The position numbers were made by a program, and so were the translations under genes. Shown one piece after another: positions 7,043 through 14,573 of a stretch of 22,139 nucleotides of DNA (positions within the stretch are counted from its first letter, which is position 1; the number at the start of each line of letters is the position of its first letter). The DNA comes from Paracoccaceae bacterium (GTDB lineage: Bacteria > Pseudomonadota > Alphaproteobacteria > Rhodobacterales > Rhodobacteraceae), in contig RFUP01000005.1 of the NCBI GenBank assembly GCA_009922885.1, forward strand, positions 1 to 22,139, given 5' to 3'. Under the pieces are notes generated by a model. The model searched no databases. It was not told the origin of the DNA and saw only the letters and a program-made list of their open reading frames with translations.

Positions 7043-7948
7043 TTAGCTAACTGCCTGATCTTTCATCTGTTTGCGATAACTGATGATCTCGTCTTGCACA
7101 AAGTCGCGGAAGGCGGAGACACGCTTGGAGTGGCGGAGTTCTTCGGGATAGGCGAGGAAAACAGGAACTTCGCTGCTTTCGACATCCGGCATGACCCGTT
7201 GGAGATTCGGGAAATCCTGCGTGAGGTAATCCGGCAGGACACCGATCCCGAGGCCGGAAAGCACACCCTGAAGGACGCCAAAGTAATTGTTTACCTTGAG
7301 AGTGGAGCGCGGTTCGTAACTCATCAGATGTGCCACGAGCATAGCTCCGGCACCGACTTGGGCCGCAGTGGGATTCTGACAAATCAGCCGATGGTTCGAA
7401 ATGTCTTCGATGCGCTCGGGTAAACCGTTGCGTTCGAGATACTCTGGCGACGCATAGAGGCGCATCCGCACGCCCATGAGGCGCTTGCGGATGAGGTCTG
7501 CCTGGCTGGGTTCTTTCATACGGATCGCGACATCGGCCTCGCGCATCGGCAGATCGAGAACGCGCTCTTCGAGCATGAGGTCGATTTTGAGGTCAGGATA
7601 TTTGGCGTATAGCGCGGGAAGGCGGGGGGCGAGCCAGAGGGAGCCGAATCCTGTGGTGGTGGTGACACGCAATTCGCCGAACACCTCTTCCTCACTATCG
7701 CGAATGCGGGCGGCGGCGGTGTCGAGACGTTTGGCCATCGAAGAAGTGGCCTCGAAAAGAAGCTCGCCCTGTTCGGTGAGAATCAGGCCGCGTGCATGGC
7801 GGTGGAAAAGCGTGGTGTTGAGGCTTTCTTCAAGCGCGCGGATTTGCCGAGAAACGGCAGATTGGCTTAAATGCAGCGTGTCGCCCGCATGGGTCAGGGA
7901 GCCAGCATCCGCGACTGCGTGAAAGATTCTGAGCTTATCCCAATCCAT
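7043..7948 (-). CDS. LysR-family transcriptional regulator
   Basis: A 301-residue LysR-type regulator, the normal length for the family. The winged helix-turn-helix occupies about residues 1-60 (MDWDKLRIFHAVADAGSL, then LHLSQSAVSRQIRALEESL, then LFHRHARGLILTEQGELL). It is followed by a substrate-binding domain from about residue 90, with GFGSLWLAPRLPALYAKYPD and the late GLGIGVLPDYL. ATG 7948 is chosen because homologues begin MDWDKLRIF; a TTG six codons upstream is also possible, and the only GGAG lies 12 bases before the ATG, which is loose spacing. The gene is divergent from the indolepyruvate oxidoreductase gene with 171 bases between the starts, and that region holds two palindromes. This is the classic arrangement for a LysR regulator and its target, but the effector is not known. 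Confidence 0.93.
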   Translation of the reverse strand: MDWDKLRIFHAVADAGSLTHAGDTLHLSQSAVSRQIRALEESLNTTLFHRHARGLILTEQGELLFEATSSMAKRLDTAAARIRDSEEEVFGELRVTTTTGFGSLWLAPRLPALYAKYPDLKIDLMLEERVLDLPMREADVAIRMKEPSQADLIRKRLMGVRMRLYASPEYLERNGLPERIEDISNHRLICQNPTAAQVGAGAMLVAHLMSYEPRSTLKVNNYFGVLQGVLSGLGIGVLPDYLTQDFPNLQRVMPDVESSEVPVFLAYPEELRHSKRVSAFRDFVQDEIISYRKQMKDQAVS

Positions 7949-8016
7949 TTTCGCAACTTTCTCCAAGATCTTACCTAAACACGTTCAATACTCGTACCAA
8001 TTACTCCTTACAGTAT

Positions 8017-8044
8017 CGTGACGTAGGGTTGTCACGGTTTTTTT
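8017..8044 (+). promoter_or_regulatory. Palindrome followed by T7 in the lysR/IOR intergenic region
   Basis: CGTGAC (8017-8022) and GTCACG (8031-8036) form a perfect inverted repeat with an 8-base spacer, followed by T7 at 8038-8044 on the plus strand. Shape and tail are terminator-like for plus-strand transcription. Because it lies upstream of the candidate IOR promoter and inside the lysR leader, it may equally be a second operator half. The role is undecided. Confidence 0.45.
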
Positions 8045-8046
8045 GG

Positions 8047-8074
8047 TTGTAGGTCAATATTTATGACCTAAGAT
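8047..8074 (+). promoter_or_regulatory. Candidate IOR promoter with LysR-type operator in its spacer
   Basis: TAGGTCA (8050-8056) and TGACCTA (8064-8070) form a perfect 7-bp palindrome around ATATTTA. Inside it, TCA-N7-TGA (8054-8066) fits the T-N11-A pattern of LysR-type binding sites. A weak promoter can be drawn through it: TTGTAG (8047-8052), 16 bases, TAAGAT (8069-8074), ending about 45 bases before the IOR start. A protein on this palindrome would overlap RNA polymerase, and TTGACC on the other strand could also serve lysR. Confidence 0.5.
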
Positions 8075-8119
8075 GGTGCTAGACTGATCAAGTCATGAGC
8101 AGGAAGGGGAGGCCGGCGT

Positions 8120-11100
8120 ATGACGACTGCTAAAGTTTCTTTGAACGACCGTTTCGATCTCACAAAGTCGCCAGTGATGCTGAACGGCACGCAAGCGCTC
8201 GTGCGGTTGATGCTCATGCAAAAAGCGCGCGACAAGGCGGCGGGGCTGAATACGGCGGGCTTCGTGACGGGGTATCGAGGTTCACCCCTTGGTGCGGTGG
8301 ACATGCAGATGCGGCGCGCTGGAAAAGTTCTGGCGGAGCATGACGTCAAATTCCAAGAAGGCCTGAACGAAGATCTTGCGGCGACGGCCCTATGGGGGAC
8401 GCAGCAGGCGGAATTGCGTGGCGAAGGCAAGTTCGACGGCGTGTTCGGGCTTTGGTATGGCAAAGGGCCGGGCGTTGATCGTTCGGGTGACGTATTCCGC
8501 CATGCCAATATGGCCGGGTCTTCGAAAAACGGCGGCGTGATCGTTGCGATGGGCGATGACCACACGGGCGAAAGTTCGACGGTGCTACACCAGTCTGAAT
8601 GGGCATTGGTTGATGCTTACATGCCAATTGTGAGTCCTGCAGGTGTTCAGGAGATTCTCGACCTTGGAGCCTATGCCTATGCGTTGAGCCGCTTCAGCGG
8701 CACCTGGGTTGGTCTGAAGACGATGAAGGATACGGTGGAAGCGACTGCCGTGGTGGATTCGCGACCGGACCGGATGCAGGTGGTGGTGCCGACCGATTAC
8801 CCGATGCCGAAAGACGGGCTCAACATCCGGCTGGTCGACAATCCGACCGCTCAGGAAGCTCGCCTTATTGACCATAAGCGGTTTGCAGCGGAGGCGTTCG
8901 CGCGAGCAAATCGGATCGACAAGCGGGTATGGGGCAAACCAGGGGCCAAGATCGGTTTCGTCGCAGCAGGGAAAAACTGGCTCGACCTTCTGCACTCAAT
9001 GGCGCTTCTCGGGATTGATGCGGCGGAAGCGGAGCGTTTGGGCATTACGACCTACAAAGTGGCTCAGGTGTGGCCACTGGACATGACGTCGTTCACAGAA
9101 TGGGCCGAGGGGCTCGATCTGATCGTCGTTGTGGAAGAAAAGCGTAAGCTTCTCGAAGTGCAGATCAAGGAAGCGATTTTTGACGACCGGAAGGGGCGTC
9201 GTGTTTATGGCTGGTACAAGGGCGGGGCAGGCGGGCTGCACGAGAAGGAACTGTTTCCTTCGAAAGGCGCACTGGACCCGACATGGATTGCCGAGCAACT
9301 GGGCGATATCCTAGTTGAAGAAGGGTGCGGCACCGAGAAGGTAAAGTCCGGCCTCGACGCGATCCGCGAAGCCAAGCGCAATGACAATGCGGAAGAAATT
9401 GCATCACGCATTGCCTATTTCTGCTCGGGTTGCCCGCATAATACCTCTACCCGTGTGCCGGAGGGCAGCCGTGCTTATGCGGGGATCGGGTGCCATTTCA
9501 TGTCGCAGTGGATGGACCGCTCGACCCTTGGCTTCACCCATATGGGCGGCGAAGGGGCAAACTGGATTGGGGAGAGCCTGTTCTCGAAGCGCGGGCACGT
9601 GTTCCAGAACCTCGGGGATGGCACCTATAACCATTCCGGCATTCAGGCGCTGCGGGCGGCTTTGGCGGCGGGCACGACGATCACCTACAAGATCCTCTAC
9701 AATGACGCCGTGGCCATGACAGGCGGACAGCGCAACGAGGGTGGGCTGGACGCTTACCGGATTGCAGCCGAAGTGCGGGCCATGGGTGTTGAACAGTTGT
9801 TCGTGGTCTATGACGAAAAGGAAGACGTGCATCTGGGCCGCTTCCCATCGGGTGTGCCGACGTTCGAGCGTGCGGAGTTGCCGAAAGTGCAAGAGACGTG
9901 CACGACCCTCAAGGGCGTTTCGGTGATCCTCTATATCCAGACCTGCGCAGCAGAAAAGCGCCGTCGCCGCAAGCGTGGCCAGTTCCCTGATCCAGACAAG
10001 CGGGTGTTTATCAACACGGATGTTTGCGAGGGCTGCGGGGATTGCGGCCAAAAGTCGAACTGCGTTTCTATTGTGCCCGTTGAAACCGAATTCGGCCGTA
10101 AACGTGCAGTGGATCAGTCGAATTGCAACAAGGATTTCTCTTGCCTGAAGGGCTTCTGCCCGTCGTTCGTCACTCTCGAAGGCGCGCAGGTGAAGAATGC
10201 TGAGACGGCGGTGCTTGATCTGCCCGATATGCCTTTGCCGAAGCTGCCCGAGATCAAGGGCACATGGAATGTGGTGATCACGGGCGTTGGTGGGACTGGT
10301 GTTGTGACGCTAGGGGCCGTGTTGGCGCAGGCGGCGCAGATTGACGGCAAAGGCGCTGGCATGATGGAGATGGCGGGCCTCGCACAGAAGGGCGGGGCGG
10401 TGCATATCCATTGCCGGATCGCCAACTCGCCGGATGACATCAGCGCGGTGCGTGTGGCCACAGGTGAAGCGGATGCGCTGATCGGTGGTGATCTCGTGGT
10501 GTCGGCTGGGGCGAAGACCATCGGCCTTACGCGGGCAGGCCGGACCGGTGCCGTGGTGAACAACCATGATATCGTGACGGGCGATTTCACCCGCAACACC
10601 GAGTTCCGCATTCCGACGGATCGGCTGAGCCTAGCGCTTGAGGCACGTTTGCGGGACGGGCTTTCGCTTTTTGACGCCTCCGAACTGGCGCGGGTCACTC
10701 TGGGCGACTCGATCTTCTCGAACATGATGGTGTTTGGTGCTGCGTGGCAGCGCGGGCTCGTTCCGCTCTCACTTGAAGCGATGGAAGAGGCGATCCGGCT
10801 CAATGGCGCGGCTGTTGAGAAAAACCTTCGGGCCTTTGCGATCGGGCGTTGGGCGATTGTTGATCCCGCAGGGGCTGCGGCACTTATTGAGCCGAAAATG
10901 GTGGAGCAGCCAAAGTCTGTCGAAGAGCGGATCGCTTATCGGGCAGCGCACCTTGAGAAGTATCAGGATGTGAAACTCGCGACGAAATACCGGGATTTGG
11001 TGAGCTCCGTAGCCGATCCGCTGGTGAAAGAAGCGGTGATGCAGGGCTATCACAAGGTGCTCGCCTATAAGGATGAGTATGAAGTGGCGCGCTTGCATTT

Positions 11101-11542
11101 GGAGACGGTGAAGAAGGCGCGGGAGCAGTTCGACGGTGATTTCGCGGTGAAATTCCACCTCGCGCCGCCAATCCTCGGCAAGACCGGAGCGGATGGGAAG
11201 CCTCTGAAACAGGAGTTCGGGCCACGTATGCTCAAGGCGTTCGCGATCTTGGCGAAGCTGAAAGGTTTGCGCGGCACGGCCTTCGACATTTTCGGACGCA
11301 CGGAGGAGCGCAAGCGTGAGCGGGCTTTGATCGGGCAGTATGAAGCGGATTTGAGCGAAGTGCTTCCTATGCTTTCCGATGCGACGCGGGACGCCGTGGT
11401 GGCGCTTGCAGAGTTGCCGCTACAGATTCGCGGGTTCGGGCATGTGAAACACGCCAACCACGTGAAGGCTGAAAAGCGGCGGCAGGAGCTTCTCGCCTTG
11501 ATCCGTTCCGGTGGGGCTGATGCGCGGAAGGCGGCGGAATAA
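8120..11542 (+). CDS. Fused indolepyruvate ferredoxin oxidoreductase (alpha plus gamma-type subunits in one chain)
   Basis: A 1140-residue 2-oxoacid:acceptor oxidoreductase that oxidatively decarboxylates aryl-pyruvates (indolepyruvate, phenylpyruvate) to aryl-acetyl-CoA with TPP and Fe-S clusters. The N-terminal half is the TPP-binding part: GFVTGYRGSPLGAVDMQM, a conserved CSGCPHN at 435-441, GIGCHFMSQWMD and the TPP motif LGDGTYNHSG (GDG at 499-501). A cysteine cluster follows at 636, 639, 642 and 648 (CEGCGDCGQKSNC), with three more at 669, 675 and 680. From about 717, VITGVGGTGVVTLG begins the gamma (IorB-like) domain. Archaeal enzymes split these into two proteins; the single-chain form is common in aerobic proteobacteria. 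GGGGAGG lies eight bases before ATG 8120. It is divergent from a LysR gene. The exact substrate cannot be read from sequence. Confidence 0.93.
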   Translation: MTTAKVSLNDRFDLTKSPVMLNGTQALVRLMLMQKARDKAAGLNTAGFVTGYRGSPLGAVDMQMRRAGKVLAEHDVKFQEGLNEDLAATALWGTQQAELRGEGKFDGVFGLWYGKGPGVDRSGDVFRHANMAGSSKNGGVIVAMGDDHTGESSTVLHQSEWALVDAYMPIVSPAGVQEILDLGAYAYALSRFSGTWVGLKTMKDTVEATAVVDSRPDRMQVVVPTDYPMPKDGLNIRLVDNPTAQEARLIDHKRFAAEAFARANRIDKRVWGKPGAKIGFVAAGKNWLDLLHSMALLGIDAAEAERLGITTYKVAQVWPLDMTSFTEWAEGLDLIVVVEEKRKLLEVQIKEAIFDDRKGRRVYGWYKGGAGGLHEKELFPSKGALDPTWIAEQLGDILVEEGCGTEKVKSGLDAIREAKRNDNAEEIASRIAYFCSGCPHNTSTRVPEGSRAYAGIGCHFMSQWMDRSTLGFTHMGGEGANWIGESLFSKRGHVFQNLGDGTYNHSGIQALRAALAAGTTITYKILYNDAVAMTGGQRNEGGLDAYRIAAEVRAMGVEQLFVVYDEKEDVHLGRFPSGVPTFERAELPKVQETCTTLKGVSVILYIQTCAAEKRRRRKRGQFPDPDKRVFINTDVCEGCGDCGQKSNCVSIVPVETEFGRKRAVDQSNCNKDFSCLKGFCPSFVTLEGAQVKNAETAVLDLPDMPLPKLPEIKGTWNVVITGVGGTGVVTLGAVLAQAAQIDGKGAGMMEMAGLAQKGGAVHIHCRIANSPDDISAVRVATGEADALIGGDLVVSAGAKTIGLTRAGRTGAVVNNHDIVTGDFTRNTEFRIPTDRLSLALEARLRDGLSLFDASELARVTLGDSIFSNMMVFGAAWQRGLVPLSLEAMEEAIRLNGAAVEKNLRAFAIGRWAIVDPAGAAALIEPKMVEQPKSVEERIAYRAAHLEKYQDVKLATKYRDLVSSVADPLVKEAVMQGYHKVLAYKDEYEVARLHLETVKKAREQFDGDFAVKFHLAPPILGKTGADGKPLKQEFGPRMLKAFAILAKLKGLRGTAFDIFGRTEERKRERALIGQYEADLSEVLPMLSDATRDAVVALAELPLQIRGFGHVKHANHVKAEKRRQELLALIRSGGADARKAAE

Positions 11543-11633
11543 CGCACCATAATCCGTCATCTGGCTGTCATCTTTGCTAGCGAGACTCGGCCGCCAAGAG
11601 TAAAGGGTGGCCGAGACAGATTACGGAGTGACG

Positions 11634-12563
11634 ATGCGAGTCCAAGCCCATGAGCGGCAGATTGCCCGTGATATAACCTATTCCAATTCCGCTTCGACCC
11701 GGGGTGGCCGGACGTTGATACGGGTCTTGGAAAATTTCACTGGCCGCATTGGGCTTATTAGGCGGGCGCGTGGCTATGAAAGCGAAGTCGCAGGCGGACG
11801 GAGCTTTTGGGATGTGATCGTTGAACGCTACGGCTTGAGCCTTGAGGTGGCGGGAGGGGATCTGGAGAATATTCCCTCCGAGGGCCCGCTGATCCTGATT
11901 GCAAACCATCCCTATGGCATTCTGGACGGGCTTATGATGGGGCATATCCTCTCGATCGTCCGGGGCGATTTTCGCATTCTTGCCAATAGTGTTTTCACCC
12001 GCGCCCCCGATCTGGAGCGAGTGATCCTGCCGATTTCGTTTGATGAAACGAAAGAGGCGATGGCGCTCAATCTGGCGACGCGAAAGGAAGCGCTGCGCTA
12101 TCTGGCAGTGGGTGGCGCCATCGGGATTTTCCCGGGCGGCACAGTGTCGACTGCGGCGCGCCCGTTCTCACAGCCGATGGACCCGGGCTGGCGCGGGTTC
12201 ACCGCGCGGATGATCGCAAAAAGCGGCGCGACGGTGGTGCCGATTTATTTCGAAGGTCATACAAGCCGGCTGTTCCAGATCGCGAGCCACCTGCATTCAA
12301 CCCTGCGCTTGGGGCTTCTGATCAAGGAGTTTGCCAAGCGCGTGGATACGCCTGTGCGTGTTGTGATTGGCCAGCCTATTGCGCGGCAAGAGATTGAGAG
12401 CCGGGCTGGAGACACCAAGGCGTTGATGGACTTTTTGCGGAAATGCACTTACGAGTTGTCTCCAACGCCGTTGAAATCCTTCGATTACGGTTTTGAATTT
12501 GAAGAGAAACACCGCCGCGAAGGTGGGGAAAGGGCGAGTGGCGATGGCAGTCGGGGTCTTTGA
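11634..12563 (+). CDS. PlsC-like lysophospholipid acyltransferase family protein
   Basis: A 309-residue membrane-associated acyltransferase of the glycerolipid acyltransferase superfamily, which transfers an acyl chain from a CoA or ACP donor to a lipid. The catalytic block is ANHPYGILDG (90-99), in which His92 and Asp98 are separated by five residues, not the usual four of HX4D. IGIFPGGTVS (163-172) is the equivalent of the FPEG block, with Gly for Glu, and VVPIYFEG (201-208) is the fourth block. The start is ATG 11634, which has GGAG five bases upstream; a GTG at 11607 would add nine residues and has a poorer site. Its last 20 bases overlap murI, so the two are probably coupled. The lipid substrate is unknown. 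Confidence 0.85.
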   Translation: MRVQAHERQIARDITYSNSASTRGGRTLIRVLENFTGRIGLIRRARGYESEVAGGRSFWDVIVERYGLSLEVAGGDLENIPSEGPLILIANHPYGILDGLMMGHILSIVRGDFRILANSVFTRAPDLERVILPISFDETKEAMALNLATRKEALRYLAVGGAIGIFPGGTVSTAARPFSQPMDPGWRGFTARMIAKSGATVVPIYFEGHTSRLFQIASHLHSTLRLGLLIKEFAKRVDTPVRVVIGQPIARQEIESRAGDTKALMDFLRKCTYELSPTPLKSFDYGFEFEEKHRREGGERASGDGSRGL

Positions 12564-13356
12564 CAGCGGGCTGGGTGGCTTGACGGTGCTTGATGCGCTG
12601 GAAAAGCGTTTGCCGGATGTGCCCTTCGTCTATTACGGCGATAATGCCCATGCGCCTTACGGCGTGCGGGATGCTGACGACATTTTCAATCTGACCTGCG
12701 CCGCTGTGGAGCGGATTTGGGCAGACGGGTGTGATTTGGTGATCCTCGCCTGCAACACCGCGTCGGCAGCGGCTTTGAAGCGGATGCAGGAAACTTGGAT
12801 CCCACCAAACAAACGCGTGCTTGGGGTGTTCGTGCCTCTGATCGAGGCCCTGACCGAGCGCAACTGGGGCGATAACAGCCCGCCGCGCGAGGTTGAAGTG
12901 AAGCATGCGGCTCTTTTTGCCACGCCCGCAACGGTGCGCAGCCGTGCTTTCCAGCGGGAACTCGCGTTCCGCGCCATTGGCGTTGACGTAGAAGCGCAGG
13001 CTTGTGGCGGTGTGGTCGATGCGATTGAGGATGGTGATTTGATCCTCGCGGAAGCTCTGGTGCGGAGCCATGTAGATGCGCTTCTTCGCAAGATGCCGCA
13101 TCCCGATGCGGCCGTCTTGGGGTGCACTCATTATCCATTGATGGAGCATGTGTTCCGCGATGCATTGGGGCCTGAGGTTTCGGTTTACAGCCAGCCCAAC
13201 CTCGTGGCCTCGAGCTTGGAAGACTATTTGAAGCGCCGCCCGGAGATGCTCGGCTCGGGAACGCAGCGCAAGTTTTTGACAACGGGCGATCCGAAGCGAG
13301 TTTCGGCTCGGGCAACGCAGTTTTTGCGCCGGGCGATCACGTTTGAAGCGGCTTAA
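12544..13356 (+). CDS. murI: Glutamate racemase
   Basis: MurI converts L-glutamate to the D-glutamate needed for peptidoglycan. The protein has 270 residues, which is normal. FDSGLGG (6-12) and YYGDNAHAPYG (30-40) open the fold. The two catalytic cysteines are Cys70 in LACNTAS and Cys194 in LGCTHYPLM, with His196 beside the second. Family members more often read GDxxxxPYG with Thr or Ser at the third position, so Asn34 is a mild variation. The start ATG 12544 lies inside the end of the acyltransferase gene (20-base overlap), with an AAGG-containing purine stretch upstream. A start further upstream (12493) is open but adds residues not typical of MurI. Confidence 0.95.
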   Translation: MAVGVFDSGLGGLTVLDALEKRLPDVPFVYYGDNAHAPYGVRDADDIFNLTCAAVERIWADGCDLVILACNTASAAALKRMQETWIPPNKRVLGVFVPLIEALTERNWGDNSPPREVEVKHAALFATPATVRSRAFQRELAFRAIGVDVEAQACGGVVDAIEDGDLILAEALVRSHVDALLRKMPHPDAAVLGCTHYPLMEHVFRDALGPEVSVYSQPNLVASSLEDYLKRRPEMLGSGTQRKFLTTGDPKRVSARATQFLRRAITFEAA

Positions 13357-13431
13357 AGCTGCGGCGGAGCGGCGCATGGGCTTGTGTTTTCGGGCTCGGC
13401 GATTAGCTCTGGGTGAAAAGGAGACAGACCT

Positions 13432-13884
13432 ATGAAGGGTTTGAAGAAGCAACGCCGGATTCAGGTCGTGGCATTGGCCGTGGTGGCCTTGATCGGGGCA
13501 ACCGTGCTGATCGGTTACGCGATGAGAGATGGCATCAACTTCTTCCGTGCGCCGAGCCAGATTGCTGCCGACCCGCCCGGACCCACGGAAGTATTCCGTA
13601 TTGGCGGGTTGGTTGAGACGGGCACACTTGTGCGGGGGCAGGGTGAAACGATCAGCTTTAACGTGACGGACGGTGGCGCCTCGATCCCTGTCGTCTACAC
13701 GGGTGTGTTGCCGGACCTGTTCGGTGAGAACCAAGGCATGGTGGGAACAGGCCGCTACATCAATGGCACCTTTGAAGCTACTGAAATTCTTGCGAAACAC
13801 GATGAAACCTACATGCCCAAAGAGGTTATCGACGCGTTGAAAGAGCAAGGTGTTTACAAAGAAGGCACGACGCCCGGCAGCTGA
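13432..13884 (+). CDS. ccmE: Cytochrome c-type biogenesis protein CcmE (heme chaperone)
   Basis: CcmE takes heme from CcmABCD on the periplasmic face and passes it to CcmF/CcmH. The 150 residues begin with a positively charged stretch (KGLKKQRR) and one membrane anchor at about 11-30 (VVALAVVALIGATVLIGYAM), followed by the periplasmic OB-fold (FRIGGLVETGTLVRG, VVYTGVLPDLFGENQGMV). His123 in LAKHDETYMP binds heme covalently, and Tyr127 completes the HxxxY motif. GGAG lies about eight bases before ATG 13432. It follows murI by 75 bases. Its partners ccmF and ccmH lie about 1.3 kb downstream, beyond a muramidase-holin pair, and an intrinsic terminator right after ccmE suggests its message ends there. 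Confidence 0.96.
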   Translation: MKGLKKQRRIQVVALAVVALIGATVLIGYAMRDGINFFRAPSQIAADPPGPTEVFRIGGLVETGTLVRGQGETISFNVTDGGASIPVVYTGVLPDLFGENQGMVGTGRYINGTFEATEILAKHDETYMPKEVIDALKEQGVYKEGTTPGS

Positions 13885-13907
13885 CCGCGCGGATTGCCTT
13901 CCAAGAA

Positions 13908-13922
13908 TTAACCTCTCCGGAA
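13908..13922 (+). promoter_or_regulatory. Weak CtrA-like half-site upstream of the muramidase gene
   Basis: TTAA-N7-GGAA at 13908-13922 matches one half of the CtrA consensus TTAA-N7-TTAA fully and the other with two mismatches. It is listed only because lysis genes of the R. capsulatus gene transfer agent respond to CtrA. A half-site of this kind occurs often by chance. Confidence 0.12.
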
Positions 13923-13932
13923 CAATGCTGAC

Positions 13933-13960
13933 CCCCATGATCACCAGTCATGGGGTTTTT
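13933..13960 (+). terminator. Intrinsic terminator after ccmE, overlapping the first possible muramidase start
   Basis: CCCCATGA (13933-13940) and TCATGGGG (13948-13955) form a perfect 8-bp stem with a 7-base loop, directly followed by T5 (13956-13960). It ends ccmE transcription about 50-75 bases past its stop. The ATG at 13950 lies inside the 3' arm, which argues that the muramidase starts downstream. Confidence 0.8.
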
Positions 13961-13961
13961 C

Positions 13962-14573
13962 GTGAGAACGGTTCAGGACATTGCAAAAGAGATTGTCGCT
14001 CGGGAAGGCGGCTTTGTGAACGATCCCGACGATCCGGGCGGCCCGACCAATTTCGGGGTGACGCTGGGAACGCTTCAGCGTTTGGGGCTTGATGTCGACC
14101 GCGATGGCAAGATCGACATCGACGATGTGAGAACTTTGCAGCCAGCGCATGCCGAGGTGATCTTCGTCGAGCACTATTTCGAGCGGACGGGTATTCGGGC
14201 GTTGCCTGCGGTTCTGCAAGCCTCGGTTTTCGACATGTATGTGAACGCGGGGCGCGCGGCAGTCAGGATCCTGCAGCAACTGCTGGTCGAGATGGGGCAT
14301 CCGATCGTCGTGGACGGTGCAATCGGGCCACAGACCGTGGAGGCGGCCGAGGTGGCGGCAGCGCTTGCACCCCAATATTTGGCGGATGCCTACGGAATCG
14401 CGCGCCGGAACTTCTACTTGAGACTGGCCGATGCACGGCCTGCGAGCCGAAAGTTCGCGCGATCCAGAAGCGGCGAAAAGGGCGGATGGGTTCGGCGCGC
14501 GGAGGAATTTATCAGCCCGCGTTACCATATGACCGAAGCGGAATTCCAATCGAGGGTAGCGGCATGGGACTGA
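13962..14573 (+). CDS. Holin-associated N-acetylmuramidase (glycoside hydrolase family 108)
   Basis: A predicted cell-wall hydrolase of about 203 residues. The N-terminal domain carries the family-108 signature REGGFVNDPDDPGGPTNFGV, with the catalytic Glu at residue 15 counted from GTG 13962. A 12-residue acidic loop (DVDRDGKIDIDD) follows at about 44-55 and looks like an EF-hand/dockerin calcium loop. ASVFDMYVNAG and IVVDGAIGPQTVEA belong to the C-terminal peptidoglycan-binding domain typical of the family. No signal peptide is visible, so export probably depends on the holin encoded next, with a 10-base overlap. An ATG at 13950 would add four residues (MGFF), but it lies inside a terminator stem; GTG 13962 has GGGG six bases upstream and gives MRTVQDIAKEIVAREGG. 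No other phage genes surround it. Confidence 0.88.
   Translation: MRTVQDIAKEIVAREGGFVNDPDDPGGPTNFGVTLGTLQRLGLDVDRDGKIDIDDVRTLQPAHAEVIFVEHYFERTGIRALPAVLQASVFDMYVNAGRAAVRILQQLLVEMGHPIVVDGAIGPQTVEAAEVAAALAPQYLADAYGIARRNFYLRLADARPASRKFARSRSGEKGGWVRRAEEFISPRYHMTEAEFQSRVAAWD

Noticed and set aside
8095..8133. A 12-codon frame (MSRKGRPAYDDC) overlapping the IOR start, as a possible leader peptide
   Set aside because: No ribosome-binding site of its own and no aromatic-residue run such as attenuator leaders have.
13908..13922. A full CtrA-binding site in front of the muramidase
   Set aside because: Only one half matches TTAA; the other has two mismatches. Retained as a very low-confidence feature, not as a finding.
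12376..13944. Minus-strand open frame of 522 codons opposite murI and ccmE
   Set aside because: It spans two clear plus-strand genes and their gap, and is rich in His/Arg as expected for an antisense shadow.
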